Shown here: piece by piece, positions 36,666 to 45,337 of the stretch
Position numbering within the stretch: position 1 is the stretch's first letter
Layout: each line of letters opens with the position of its first letter
Assembly (NCBI RefSeq): GCF_002224645.1
Contig: NZ_CP022121.1
Location: forward strand, 3,006,501-3,070,500
DNA length: 64,000 nt
Direction: 5' to 3'
Origin: Dehalobacterium formicoaceticum
GTDB lineage: Bacteria > Bacillota > Dehalobacteriia > Dehalobacteriales > Dehalobacteriaceae
Made by a program: the position numbers and the translations under genes
Notes under the pieces: generated by a model
Databases searched by the model: none
What the model saw: the letters and a program-made list of their open reading frames with translations, nothing else
What the model was told of the DNA's origin: nothing

Positions 36666-36746
36666 GATAAATCAACTCCTTTGTTACAATTAAATAATTT
36701 ATAAATAATTTATTTTGAAACAATTAAATACATTGCACCCCCCAGT

Positions 36747-36885
36747 AAAAAATCAAAGACCTTTAGGCACATTAAAATGTGCCTAAAGGTCTCGTTAAGC
36801 AGAATAAACATACTGCCGTTTTTTGCCAGGTCCAAATGACCAGTATGTTGACAAAAAACTCACAACTACTCCCCTTTAGGAGAAT
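36747..36885 (-). promoter_or_regulatory. yybP-ykoY manganese riboswitch with terminator
   Basis: The minus strand begins with the conserved AAAGGGGAGTAG and returns to TTAACGAGACCTTT, the two halves of the Mn2+ site in this riboswitch class. The second half merges into a terminator stem (36757-36792, arms AGACCTTTAGGCACATT and its complement) followed by a T-run. High Mn2+ should stop terminator formation and switch on the exporter gene. Confidence 0.85.
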
Positions 36886-36909
36886 ATAAGATTATAGCTT
36901 ACTATAGAT

Positions 36910-36938
36910 ATATTACATGGTCCTATTATTAAAGTCAA
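36910..36938 (-). promoter_or_regulatory. Promoter of the Mn riboswitch transcript
   Basis: TTGACT, 17 bases, TAATAT on the minus strand, about 25 bases before the riboswitch core. A TATAAT at about 36890-36897 is an alternative -10. Confidence 0.5.
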
Positions 36939-37004
36939 TCTTTTTCGTATAAAAGCATGTTTTTCCGGTAAACCCTTTAAAATTAAATAATTTGATCACT
37001 CAAA

Positions 37005-37295
37005 TTATTCTTTCATAGTTTTTGCCTTTTCTTTCAGTTCTTTTGTTTTATCTTCTATTTGTTCTTTTACCGCTTCTGCTTTTTTGCCCGCTTTTTCAAG
37101 AACATCCTCTGATTTATCTTTTAGGGTTTCTGCTTTTTCCTTAACCTCTTCTAAAGCGTCTTCAGCTTTATCTTTTAAGGTTCCTGCTTTTTCCTTAGCT
37201 TCTTCAAAGGCGTCCTCAGCTTTGTCTTTTAAAATTTCTGCTTTCCCTTTGGCTTCACCGAATGCCTTCCCTATTTTATCCTTTAATTCACTCAT
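37005..37295 (-). CDS. LEA-like amphipathic helix repeat protein
   Basis: A 96-residue protein made almost only of Lys, Glu, Ala and Asp, with repeats of about 18 residues such as LKDKAEDALEEVKEKAET. It is predicted to be one long amphipathic helix, like LEA group 3 or YtxH/apolipoprotein-like stress proteins. No signal peptide. It is preceded by TAGGAGGG. A protective role under stress is inference from composition. Confidence 0.7.
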   Translation of the reverse strand: MSELKDKIGKAFGEAKGKAEILKDKAEDAFEEAKEKAGTLKDKAEDALEEVKEKAETLKDKSEDVLEKAGKKAEAVKEQIEDKTKELKEKAKTMKE

Positions 37296-37385
37296 AGCAA
37301 ACCCTCCTATTCTTGTTTATTGATTTTACATTACCCAAAAAGCATCCCTTTGTCAAGAAATTTCTACCAGCCTATAACCAATCTA

Positions 37386-40028
37386 TTATCTGTCAAAGTT
37401 AGTAACGACGGCAAGCTGGTTAATAATTTCCGTATTATCATCACTAGTATCAGCTTCAAACCAGATCTGGTCACCCGTACTGATGGAGCGAACGCCGGAG
37501 ATATAAAAAGGATCATCTCCGTCCCAGTAAAAATCCGTATAGTCATACATGATAGAGTCTTTATCGGTGTTAATCCAGGCGGTGGTACCGTCTGCCTTCC
37601 TGTATTCGATGGCATTGTCTATTTTATTCACAGAGACTACCTCATAGCAGGTAAAATCTTCATCCGGATCAAATGCGATGGTCTTTCCAATGAACTTGTT
37701 GCTGCGAATAGAATAGTCGTAAATGGCAAACTCAGCAGGAACAGTGCCTTTTATTTCATAATTTTGGGCTATGCCTTTCACGTCGATTTGAACCCAGGGA
37801 ACACCACTTTTCTTGTAGTTATCGACCACCAGGACATAATCAACAGCGCCAACGGGAGGGATATCATCATTCACATAAATGTACTTTACGGTGGTGCCTT
37901 TAAATTCCACGTAAGCTGAAGCAGCTGCACCAAGATCTTTCGCCCATTCAATCAAGTCACCGGCTTTGATTAATTCCGCCTTGTCATCGATGAATTCACC
38001 GGAATTAAATATCACGGTATCATCCTTAACGTTGAGCCAATTGCCGTCAACCTTGATTCTCTTGTTATCAATGTCGCCGTCTTGCAAGGAGACAATGTAT
38101 TTTTCATTGTTTTCGTCAATGTAATCACCCAAATTTGTGCTCTTGCCTGTGGTACTGGGAGAAACGATGATGTGGCCATCCAATTGAGCCAGAATGGTCA
38201 GATTGTTGATTTCATTATCTTCGTTAACATTAAATTTAATAAAATCATTAATGTTCACATCATTCTCATTGGAGCCTTCTTCTTGCGGGTAAATCAAATT
38301 TACCTTTGCCGTGTCAATTTTATATATGGCTTCAGTGCCCTCGGAGTTCAATACTTTGATCTCTGTGATGACGCGGCTGTCAGGGTTCAGATTGCAGATC
38401 TCTGTGATTACACCATAAATGGTGCCAGGTATTTCCTCCGGATCATCTTCGTCAGGAAGAAGATACTCAGTGCCGGGAATTTCGGAAATATTATTCATCT
38501 TGATCAATAGATTGACCCCATTACTGAGTTTTCGATTGTTATTATTGTTATTAAGGAAGATGACATAATCACCCCGTTTTATTTCTTGCAGGTCATCGGA
38601 AAATCGAGGATTCCCACCACCGGCAAACCAATCACTGTAATCATAAATTACGGTCCGATTATCTGCGTAATACCAGCGGTTGTTTATTTCAAATGCATTT
38701 GCCTCCGCGTCTGTATCCGTTACAAGGGCGTAGTGATTATCTGCTATAGAACCGCAGGATCCTTCCTCCCTGTATAAATCAGCACCTTCAGCAAATACAT
38801 CCGGCTCAAATAATACATGGTTGACATTTAGGATGTTGTTCAAAATCGAATACCCAACAAGAGAGTTTTCTGCCCAATCCCCAGGATTCTTTAACTCATA
38901 TGATTTTATGGTACCATTGGCATTAAGATCAATCCAATAATCATCGTTATTCATATATTTACCCAAAACCAGACCTTGCTGTGTTTCTAAAGCTATTTCT
39001 TCATAAATATACACATATTCAACGTATAAGCCTTTATCATTTAATTGTACATAGGCCCAAGGGGCTCGGTCTAAATCCTCAGCCCAGCGCAGGAAATCAC
39101 CCTTTTCCTGAACTATTGCTTCCGGATTGTCACTATCTGTACCTTTGCTGTAATATCCGTTGAAGATGATCGTTTCATCGGTGAAAGTGCGCCAGAAGCC
39201 ATCGACCTTGATTCTGCTATTATTCTTGTTGCCATCCTCGATTTGACATATGAATTTCATACTGTCTTCATCTATGTAATCACTCAGATCAGCGTCGATG
39301 ACATTTGGGGCTGCTATTGCTTCATCGCAGATAGTGGCTAAAATTTTCAATCCGTCAATTTCATTCCGGTCATTAACAGAAAACTTAATAAAATCATCCA
39401 CTTTAAGATCTGCTCTCCCGCCCGGGAGTGATTGATATAAGAGCTTCACCCTGTCTGTATCAAGCGAAAATATTGCCTCTTCTCCGCTTTCTGATAAAAC
39501 CTTAATCTGCTCAATTTCATCGGATATGATATTCTTTTTAACAACTTCCGTCACAACACCGTAATCCTCATGCAATTCCCCATTCGGAGGGGTGTCTTCC
39601 GGAATCTTGCCGATAACCACATTGACTGCATGCACCACATCAAATATATTGATTACTCCGTCATCGTTGGCATCAGCAGCTAATTTTTGGGCGGCTGTTG
39701 GCAGAACTTTCTCTTGGACAAAATTGATGATGGTGACGACGTCAAAAATATTGACTGCCCCGTCTCCGTTCACATCACATTTTTTTATATGATTTTGTGC
39801 CAAAATGCCGTTATCAGTATTGCCGAGAATATTCTGACTCATCGCATCTTTTAAAGCACCTGCGTTCAAAAGAATATTGATGTCGGTTCCGGCAGGAATA
39901 TGATTAACAAGCTGTGGTTCTGAGTTTTCTTTAGCCAGAACACTTCCGGAAAAAGAAAGAGTCAAAGCTAAAACCAGCAGGAAAAAAAGAAATATATCTC
40001 TCTCTTTTCCACACAACAATTTTTCCAA
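37386..40028 (-). CDS. Secreted beta-rich repeat protein with N-terminal dockerin
   Basis: An 880-residue exported protein. Residues about 7-35 form a signal peptide (FLFFLLVLALTLSFSG, cut near VLA-KE). Then come two type I dockerin EF-hand repeats (DVNGDGAVNIFDVV and DANDDGVINIFDVV, about 90-145). The rest is two long related halves, each with SEGTEAIYKIDT-like, DIDNKRIKVDGNW-like and WAKDLGA-like segments, so an internal duplication is likely. The start is TTG at 40028, seven bases after GAGGGGGAG. No cohesin is seen in the window; the function is unknown. Confidence 0.8.
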   Translation of the reverse strand: MEKLLCGKERDIFLFFLLVLALTLSFSGSVLAKENSEPQLVNHIPAGTDINILLNAGALKDAMSQNILGNTDNGILAQNHIKKCDVNGDGAVNIFDVVTIINFVQEKVLPTAAQKLAADANDDGVINIFDVVHAVNVVIGKIPEDTPPNGELHEDYGVVTEVVKKNIISDEIEQIKVLSESGEEAIFSLDTDRVKLLYQSLPGGRADLKVDDFIKFSVNDRNEIDGLKILATICDEAIAAPNVIDADLSDYIDEDSMKFICQIEDGNKNNSRIKVDGFWRTFTDETIIFNGYYSKGTDSDNPEAIVQEKGDFLRWAEDLDRAPWAYVQLNDKGLYVEYVYIYEEIALETQQGLVLGKYMNNDDYWIDLNANGTIKSYELKNPGDWAENSLVGYSILNNILNVNHVLFEPDVFAEGADLYREEGSCGSIADNHYALVTDTDAEANAFEINNRWYYADNRTVIYDYSDWFAGGGNPRFSDDLQEIKRGDYVIFLNNNNNNRKLSNGVNLLIKMNNISEIPGTEYLLPDEDDPEEIPGTIYGVITEICNLNPDSRVITEIKVLNSEGTEAIYKIDTAKVNLIYPQEEGSNENDVNINDFIKFNVNEDNEINNLTILAQLDGHIIVSPSTTGKSTNLGDYIDENNEKYIVSLQDGDIDNKRIKVDGNWLNVKDDTVIFNSGEFIDDKAELIKAGDLIEWAKDLGAAASAYVEFKGTTVKYIYVNDDIPPVGAVDYVLVVDNYKKSGVPWVQIDVKGIAQNYEIKGTVPAEFAIYDYSIRSNKFIGKTIAFDPDEDFTCYEVVSVNKIDNAIEYRKADGTTAWINTDKDSIMYDYTDFYWDGDDPFYISGVRSISTGDQIWFEADTSDDNTEIINQLAVVTNFDR

Positions 40029-40200
40029 TTTAATACTCCCCCTCAAATTATTTTATTTCTTTATTATTTTATCAATAACTACTAATAAATGACAGCCTTT
40101 TCTTACCAGATCTTTACATTTACGCAAACATTTAAGAAAGATTCACTCTTTCCCCCAAGAAAACCCGAATCTGCTTTTTAAAGAAAATGAAGTCCACTAC

Positions 40201-40237
40201 AACGAATAAAACCCGGTTTTCCCGGGTTTTATTCGTT
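40201..40237. terminator. Hairpin downstream of ric
   Basis: AACGAATAAAACCCGG and CCCGGGTTTTATTCGTT pair over about 16 bp, followed by a TTTC/TCTC-rich tract (40238-40262) up to the ric stop. Bidirectional. Confidence 0.55.
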
Positions 40238-40262
40238 CTTTCTTTCTCTCTTTCTCTCTTTC

Positions 40263-40562
40263 TTATGAATGATATGCTTTATCAGCACTTTCTAACATTT
40301 GATAGGTTGCAACATACGTTTCGCAGCCATCACTGGGGACAGCATAATTGCTTGTGATTTTACGCAGCTCGTTAAATTCTGCTGATAAATCAACTTGATC
40401 AGAACCGCCTTTTTGCACCTTAGTATTCATTTTTGCAAAAATATCACGAACCTGAGCCAATTCCGGATGATTGTTACCATGGACCTTTGCCAATACGGGG
40501 GTGTATGTTGCTAATGTCGGAAAGTGTTCTTTTATTACTTTAGAAAATGTTAAGTTAGACAT
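40263..40562 (-). CDS. ric: Ric-family iron-sulfur cluster repair protein (short form)
   Basis: The 99-residue protein fits the short Clostridia Ric family: TPVLAKVHGNNHPELAQVRDIF and LRKITSNYAVPSDGCE are its hallmarks. Ric/ScdA proteins give iron for repair of clusters damaged by nitric oxide or oxidants. Compared with full ScdA it lacks the later HxxxE di-iron ligands and the N-terminal DUF542 part, so the mechanism may differ. AAAGGAG precedes the ATG. The promoter has a CRP/FNR-type box. Confidence 0.78.
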   Translation of the reverse strand: MSNLTFSKVIKEHFPTLATYTPVLAKVHGNNHPELAQVRDIFAKMNTKVQKGGSDQVDLSAEFNELRKITSNYAVPSDGCETYVATYQMLESADKAYHS

Positions 40563-40615
40563 TCAAATTGCTCCTTTCCTGATCTTTCCTTTTATTATTC
40601 ATGTCATTTATATAT

Positions 40616-40657
40616 ATTATAGCTGTTTTTCTCAGAAAATAACTTGACATAGATCAA
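40616..40657 (-). promoter_or_regulatory. CRP/FNR-type box and promoter of ric
   Basis: The palindrome TTGATCTATGTCAA (40644-40657, minus strand) is centred 29.5 bp before a TATAAT (40616-40621), which places it at -41.5, the usual activator position. It resembles FNR and HcpR sites. Confidence 0.6.
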
Positions 40658-40691
40658 AATAAATCAATTTTTTAAAAAACTTGATTTATTT
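40657..40691. repeat. Perfect inverted repeat in the ric/DUF6448 gap
   Basis: AAATAAATCAA and TTGATTTATTT are perfect 11-bp arms with a 13-base AT-only centre apart from one C. It touches the FNR-type box and may be a second operator or a bidirectional terminator. Confidence 0.5.
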
Positions 40692-40716
40692 GCTTAAACC
40701 AAACCTTCTCTTGCAG

Positions 40717-40745
40717 TTGACCAAGCAGAATTTCCTTGGTATAAT
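40717..40745 (+). promoter_or_regulatory. Promoter of the DUF6448 gene
   Basis: TTGACC, 17 bases, TATAAT, about 90 bases before the start codon. Confidence 0.6.
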
Positions 40746-40838
40746 TAGCTATAAGTTTGTATAATTAAATAGTTATATGCAACTTATGCCGATACGGCGG
40801 TACTGTACAGTAAAAGCAATATTCAGGGAGGTAGAAAA

Positions 40839-41426
40839 ATGGGAATTGTATTATTTGCGGGAATGATAATATTGATCGGACTTATTTTGGCTCTAATGCC
40901 TCGGAAGGCCAGTGCACATTGTGACACAATGGACGGTCCGGCAGTAAAGGATGGAAAGGTCGCATTAGAAACCGGAAACATCAACTACGCTTATAAGTGG
41001 ATTTTTGAGGAATACGAAGAAGAACTGAAGGGGATCTTCGACTTAAGCCGCAAGGTTCGCACCTTGAGCACCGAAGCTCAGGAAGTCGCAGACCGCTGGT
41101 TTTTGGAGAACTTTGTCAGAATCCACCGCGCAGGAGAAGGCGCCTCTTATGATGGCCTGAAGCCTTCCGGAACCGTTTTAGACCCTAAAGTGGTTGCTGC
41201 AGATGAAAGTATCGAAAAAGGCAATATGTCTTCTTTGAAGGGATTGGTAACTGAGGAAGAGTACCATGCCCTGGAAGAAAAATTTAACAAAGCGATTGCA
41301 CTCAAAAGCTTTGATATCAATGATGTAAAAGCTGCCAGAGCATATGTTGAAGCTTATGTTACATTCTTTAAGATGGCAGAAGGGGAAGAACACAGCCACC
41401 ATCATGGTCATGCCCATGGTCATTAA
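40839..41426 (+). CDS. DUF6448-like exported protein with His-rich tail
   Basis: The 195-residue protein has an N-terminal membrane/signal segment (about 3-22) and then AHCDTMDGPAVKDGKVALETGN, the typical start of DUF6448 proteins. The C terminus is His-rich (HSHHHGHAHGH) and may bind metal. Function is unknown. GGGAGG precedes the ATG. A hairpin and a broken metal-transporter gene follow. Confidence 0.72.
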   Translation: MGIVLFAGMIILIGLILALMPRKASAHCDTMDGPAVKDGKVALETGNINYAYKWIFEEYEEELKGIFDLSRKVRTLSTEAQEVADRWFLENFVRIHRAGEGASYDGLKPSGTVLDPKVVAADESIEKGNMSSLKGLVTEEEYHALEEKFNKAIALKSFDINDVKAARAYVEAYVTFFKMAEGEEHSHHHGHAHGH

Positions 41427-41470
41427 TACACAATCTCTTACATAAGTCATAAAAGGTAAGCAGAAAAATT

Positions 41471-41506
41471 AAGATACCTTCTTCATTGGAACGAAGAAGG
41501 TATCTT
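41471..41506 (+). terminator. Hairpin after DUF6448
   Basis: AAGATACCTTCTTC and GAAGAAGGTATCTT form a perfect 14-bp stem; the T-run is absent. Confidence 0.45.
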
Positions 41507-41531
41507 GCTATGGAAAGCAAAGGTAGGTATT

Positions 41532-41837
41532 ATGACAGATTTCTTACTTCGAATTTTTGTAAAGAACAGTGAAGAAACGAATAATCCTGATGTGCGAGGT
41601 CAAATCGGAACCTTGGCAAGTTGGACCGGAATTATCCTTAATATCTTATTGGTTGCAGGCAAAGGTACCGCCGGGATTATTTCAGGGAGTTTATCCGTAA
41701 TTGCAGACGGATTTAATAATTTGATGGACGCGGCAGGTTCTGTGGTGAATATTGAATTTTTAGACTATTACACAACTATTTATCTTTTTTGGCAGAAGAC
41801 TCCCATCCATATTTACCCTTCATTTCAACAAAGGTAA
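41532..41837 (+). pseudogene. Truncated cation diffusion facilitator gene
   Basis: From the ATG at 41532 about 75 residues match the N terminus of CDF metal transporters: VRGQIGTLASWTGIILNILLVAGKGTAGIISGSLSVIADGFNNLMDAAGSVV. Homology stops near 41755 and the frame runs on into sequence antisense to pcm. A full CDF protein has about 300 residues, so most of the gene was deleted. Only one membrane helix pair is left and a function is unlikely. Confidence 0.8.
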
Positions 41838-42381
41838 CCCGTAGTAAGGTTTCATCATGCATAGTACCATCACTATCTTTAGTAATCAATTTTAATTCCT
41901 GATTTCCTTGGGGTCCTACGGGAATAATCATTCTCCCTCCTGGCTTTAGTTGATTTACCAGCTCATCGGGTATTTTTTCCGCGGCCGCTGTGACCATTAT
42001 TCTGTCGTAGGGTGCATGCTCCTTCCAGCCTTCACTGCCATCGCCGATGGCAAAGAAAATGTTGGAATAGCCTAATTTACCCAGTCTCTCCATTGCCTTT
42101 TCCGATAGTTCTTTAATTCTTTCCATGGTAAAAACTGTCTGGGAGAATTCAGCCAGCAGAGCAGTTTGATAGCCGGATCCGGTGCCAATCTCCAATACCT
42201 TGCAGGTCTTATCCGGGTTCAGCTCCTCAGTCATTTTTAAGACTAAACTAGGCTGGGATATGGTTTGTTCATGTCCAATGGGTAGGGCTTGATCCATATG
42301 AGCATATTTTTTATTTTCATTATCGATGAAGTAAGATCGGTCCAGTGTACCGTAAAAAGCCAGTAGATCATGGTAATTCAT
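41776..42381 (-). CDS. pcm: Protein-L-isoaspartate O-methyltransferase
   Basis: Pcm methylates damaged isoaspartyl residues with SAM so that they can be repaired. The 201-residue protein has SQPSLVLKMTEEL, the SAM-binding VLEIGTGSGYQTALLA (about 78-93) and the closing PGGRMIIPVG. AAAGGAGG precedes the ATG. Its 3' end lies next to the break point of the CDF pseudogene, so the deletion may have brought them together. Confidence 0.92.
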   Translation of the reverse strand: MNYHDLLAFYGTLDRSYFIDNENKKYAHMDQALPIGHEQTISQPSLVLKMTEELNPDKTCKVLEIGTGSGYQTALLAEFSQTVFTMERIKELSEKAMERLGKLGYSNIFFAIGDGSEGWKEHAPYDRIMVTAAAEKIPDELVNQLKPGGRMIIPVGPQGNQELKLITKDSDGTMHDETLLRVTFVEMKGKYGWESSAKKDK

Positions 42382-42442
42382 ATTTTGCCCCTCCTTTTAC
42401 AATCACCGGTTTAATCTCTTGTTTAATCCCTTGTTTTAAATA

Positions 42443-43678
42443 TTAACCTTGGCTAGGCTTTAACAAAGCCTTATGGTAAGTTTTCTTCCCTTTACGTATT
42501 CTGATACCTTTCTCCAATTCAACTGAGGTAATATTATCGTCAATGGATTCAACCTTAGCATCATCAATAAAAACTCCCCCCTGCTGAATCAGACGCCTCG
42601 CTTCACTCTTAGAGGCTACTAAACCACAGGTCAACAACAAATCCACCACATTGATCACACCGTCATTCAAGTTCTCAGTTGTAATTTCAGTAGTAGGCAT
42701 ATGAGAATCATCCGAACCACCTGAAAAGAGAGCGTGTGAAGCAGTCTTTGCCTGTTGGGCTTCTTCTTCTCCGTGAATCAGCTTAGTCAGCTCAAATGCT
42801 AAAATTTCTTTAGCTTCGTTTAGCTGACTGCCCTCCCATTTGTCCATAGCATCAATCTGTTCAAGGGGTAAAAATGTCAGCATCCGAATGCACTTAAGGA
42901 CATCAGCATCATTAACATTGCGCCAGTACTGATAGAACTCAAAAGGAGAAGTTTTGTCAGGGTCAAGCCAAACAGCGCCCTTTGCCGTTTTGCCCATCTT
43001 ATTACCTTCAGAATTCATTAATAAGGTAATTGTCATCGCATATGCATCTTGGCCTAATTTACGACGAATTAATTCCGTACCGCCTAACATATTAGACCAC
43101 TGGTCATCGCCGCCAAACTGCATATTGCACCCGTAATTCTGGAACAGATAATAAAAATCATAGGACTGCATAATCATATAATTTAATTCCAGGAAGGACA
43201 GGCCCTTTTCCATGCGCTGCTTATAGCATTCGGCACGCAGCATATTATTTACAGAAAAATGTGCCCCAACTTCACGCAGTACTTCAAGATAATTCAGCTT
43301 TAAGAGCCAGTCAGCATTATTAACCATGATCGCCTTATCTTCACCGAATTCAATGAATCTTTCCATCTGTTTCTTGAAACATTCACAATTATGCTGAATT
43401 GTTTCAGGTGTCATCATCGAACGCAAGTCCGTTCGCCCGGAAGGGTCACCAATATAGCCGGTTCCGCCACCTAAAAGGACGATCGGTTTGTTTCCTGCCA
43501 TCTGTAAACGCTTCATGAGACATAAGGCCATAAAATGACCAACATGTAAAGAATCCGCAGTTGGGTCAAATCCAATATAAAATGTTGCTTTACCGTTATT
43601 AACCAGTTCTTTAATCTCTTCTTCATTGGTGACTTGGGCAATCAAACCACGGGCTTGCAATTCTTCATAAACTTTCAT
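42443..43678 (-). CDS. tyrS: Tyrosyl-tRNA synthetase
   Basis: The 411-residue class I enzyme has HVGH (HIGH motif) near residue 47, KMGKT (KMSKS motif) near 230 and a C-terminal S4 RNA-binding domain. It charges tRNA-Tyr. I start it at the ATG at 43678, eight bases after GAGGAG; the open frame runs back into the T-box leader. The leader contains a TAC specifier, which confirms the amino acid. Confidence 0.95.
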   Translation of the reverse strand: MKVYEELQARGLIAQVTNEEEIKELVNNGKATFYIGFDPTADSLHVGHFMALCLMKRLQMAGNKPIVLLGGGTGYIGDPSGRTDLRSMMTPETIQHNCECFKKQMERFIEFGEDKAIMVNNADWLLKLNYLEVLREVGAHFSVNNMLRAECYKQRMEKGLSFLELNYMIMQSYDFYYLFQNYGCNMQFGGDDQWSNMLGGTELIRRKLGQDAYAMTITLLMNSEGNKMGKTAKGAVWLDPDKTSPFEFYQYWRNVNDADVLKCIRMLTFLPLEQIDAMDKWEGSQLNEAKEILAFELTKLIHGEEEAQQAKTASHALFSGGSDDSHMPTTEITTENLNDGVINVVDLLLTCGLVASKSEARRLIQQGGVFIDDAKVESIDDNITSVELEKGIRIRKGKKTYHKALLKPSQG

Positions 43679-43708
43679 TCTAACGACTCCTCTGCAAATA
43701 TTAAAAAT

Positions 43709-43955
43709 AAAACGCCCCCTGCTCCACATGGAACAGAGGGCAGAAATTGCGGTACCACCTCTGACTCGAAAATTCCTCACAGAATTTCCCTTAATAAGTG
43801 CACATACACTCATACGCTTTATCGGGCGTACCCGTCAAACCCTACTATCAGTTCAGGCAGCGGCTCCGGGATGTAATTGGAATCAGTTTTTCTACAGCCT
43901 CCCACCAACCGGCTGTTCTCTGAAAAACAAAATACTGACCTACTTTTTCCCTTCA
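43709..43955 (-). promoter_or_regulatory. Tyrosine T-box riboswitch of tyrS
   Basis: The minus strand has the T-box word AGGTGGTACCGC (43749-43760), a terminator stem (43709-43742, GCCCTCTGTTCC/GGAGCAGGGGGC then TTTT) and a stem I with specifier TAC (43873-43875) followed by ATCCCGGAG. Uncharged tRNA-Tyr would favour the antiterminator. Confidence 0.93.
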
Positions 43956-44032
43956 TAGCTTTTTAATTATTATCATTAATCATATTACAATTCTAATTGA
44001 TAAAGCAGTAAAAGTAAAGTCATTAATGAAAA

Positions 44033-44200
44033 TCACTGTTTGGGTGTCTCGGGATCAGTTTTCTTGACACGGGAGAAATAAGGATGAAGCTCAGGCGGCG
44101 TTATCCCTTCTAACTTACAATCCTCACAGACCTTTAAGCCATTGTCTTCATAAATATCATCATGAGAAACTTCAGCTCCGCATTTTTCACATTTTTCCAT
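44033..44200 (-). CDS. Small zinc-ribbon protein, 55 residues
   Basis: A short gene with two CxxC pairs, CEKC near residues 4-7 and CEDC near 25-28, that would hold one zinc. A perfect AAGGAGG lies seven bases before the ATG at 44200. It lies downstream of the DUF134 gene, separated by a repeat, and upstream of the tyrS T-box. The function is unknown; similar ribbons are common. Confidence 0.7.
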   Translation of the reverse strand: MEKCEKCGAEVSHDDIYEDNGLKVCEDCKLEGITPPELHPYFSRVKKTDPETPKQ

Positions 44201-44216
44201 TCAGCATCCTCCTTAA

Positions 44217-44247
44217 GAGGGACAAGGTGCCTGTCCCCTTGTCCCGC
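44217..44247. repeat. GTCCCC-type dispersed repeat
   Basis: GGGACAAG and CTTGTCCC flank the word GTCCC, forming an imperfect hairpin like those at 47378 and 56003. Confidence 0.45.
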
Positions 44248-44253
44248 TACTAA

Positions 44254-44607
44254 TTAATTGGGGGGTTCCAAATCCACCATTTGTCTGCGGCAACCACGCC
44301 CGCAGCCTACCCGGTCACAGAGACGATATTCGCCGCCTTCAATCAACAATACCTTGCCGTTAACTAATGATTCAGCCAGCTTTTTTCTTGCTTCAAAATA
44401 AATGCCTTGAACAGTGGTACGAGCGACATTCATTTTTTTGGCACATTCTTCTTGAGTAAAACCCTCCAAATCGATCAGTCTAATTGTTTCGTATTCGTCA
44501 ACTGTCATATGCACATGATTATTCGCATCCGCAGGTAAATCAAGCGGTCCGAATTTACTACACTCGGGCAGAGAACAAACTTTTCTCCATTTTATCGGTC
44601 TTGCCAT
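44254..44607 (-). CDS. DUF134 DNA-binding-like protein
   Basis: The 117-residue protein starts [15 protein letters not shown] and has a sigma-70 region 4-like helix-turn-helix ([24 protein letters not shown], cut here to its core) near residues 45-70, typical of DUF134. The C terminus has [13 protein letters not shown], a possible metal site. It is divergent from a NifX-like gene, a common pairing in anaerobes, and may control it. Confidence 0.88.
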   Translation of the reverse strand: MARPIKWRKVCSLPECSKFGPLDLPADANNHVHMTVDEYETIRLIDLEGFTQEECAKKMNVARTTVQGIYFEARKKLAESLVNGKVLLIEGGEYRLCDRVGCGRGCRRQMVDLEPPN

Positions 44608-44831
44608 AAATCTCTCCTCTTTATTTTATCAAATTAGAAATATCCGAAGTGTCCTTTACGGTATACCGTTTGAGGGACAAGGGTTGGACAAGATATTTAT
44701 GACCCTGGTTTATGATTTATGATATTAACAGTTTTATTATATCGCATTTGGGGTATATGTCTATAATGTTTTTGATTTTAATACCGGATATAAGGGACAG
44801 AATGCGCAAGATTAGGATATGAACTGGGATA

Positions 44832-44884
44832 TTGACATATGATATAAATCCCATTATACTTTATGTAGTTTATGGCATATGCCA
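44832..44884 (+). promoter_or_regulatory. Promoter and palindromic operator of the NifX-like gene
   Basis: TTGACA (44832-44837), 17 bases, TATACT (44855-44860), then the perfect 12-bp palindrome TGGCATATGCCA (44873-44884) just after the expected start of transcription. Another 12-bp palindrome, ACGGTATACCGT, lies at 44658-44669 near the DUF134 start. The rest of 44608-44927 shows no gene. Confidence 0.6.
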
Positions 44885-44927
44885 ATTATAATTTTAATAA
44901 CATCAATAGAAAGCGAGGGCATGTAAC

Positions 44928-45314
44928 ATGAAAATTGCGGTGACATATGAAAATGGAGAGGTGTTTCAACACTTCGGACACACCGAAAGGTTTAAAATCT
45001 ATGATATTGAAAACGAAAAAATTACGGTAACCACGATTGTCAACACAAATGGCAGCGGTCACGGCGCACTTGCCGACATTCTTAAAAAGATAGGTGTTGA
45101 TACACTTATTTGCGGCGGTATCGGCGGAGGGGCAAAGAGGGCACTGGCTGAAGCGGGTATTAAGCTCTATGGTGGTGTCTCCGGCGATGCCGATAAGGCA
45201 GTAGATCAATTACTTTCGGGAGAATTGAAATTTGATTCAGATGCGACTTGCGACCATCACGGGGAACATCATGGGCACACCTGCGGCGAACAAAGATGTG
45301 GAGAGCATCATTAA
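44928..45314 (+). CDS. Dinitrogenase iron-molybdenum cofactor (NifX/NifB C-terminal)-like protein
   Basis: The 128-residue protein is a single NifX-type domain: MKIAVTYENGEVFQHFGHTERF at the start, then GHGALADILKKIGVDTLICGGIGGGA. The C terminus is His- and Cys-rich (HHGEHHGHTCGEQRCGEHH). Such lone proteins occur in many non-fixing anaerobes and are thought to bind metal clusters; no nif genes are seen here. It has its own strong promoter and a terminator. Confidence 0.88.
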   Translation: MKIAVTYENGEVFQHFGHTERFKIYDIENEKITVTTIVNTNGSGHGALADILKKIGVDTLICGGIGGGAKRALAEAGIKLYGGVSGDADKAVDQLLSGELKFDSDATCDHHGEHHGHTCGEQRCGEHH

Positions 45315-45337
45315 TCTGCAAAAATCTGCTAAAGAAT

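Noticed and set aside
40238-40262. TTTC/TCTC-rich tract as a phase-variation repeat
   Set aside because: It is short and irregular and lies after the ric stop codon, where length change would not alter a reading frame.
44928-45314. Nitrogen-fixation gene
   Set aside because: The NifX-like domain occurs alone and no nif structural genes are in the window.
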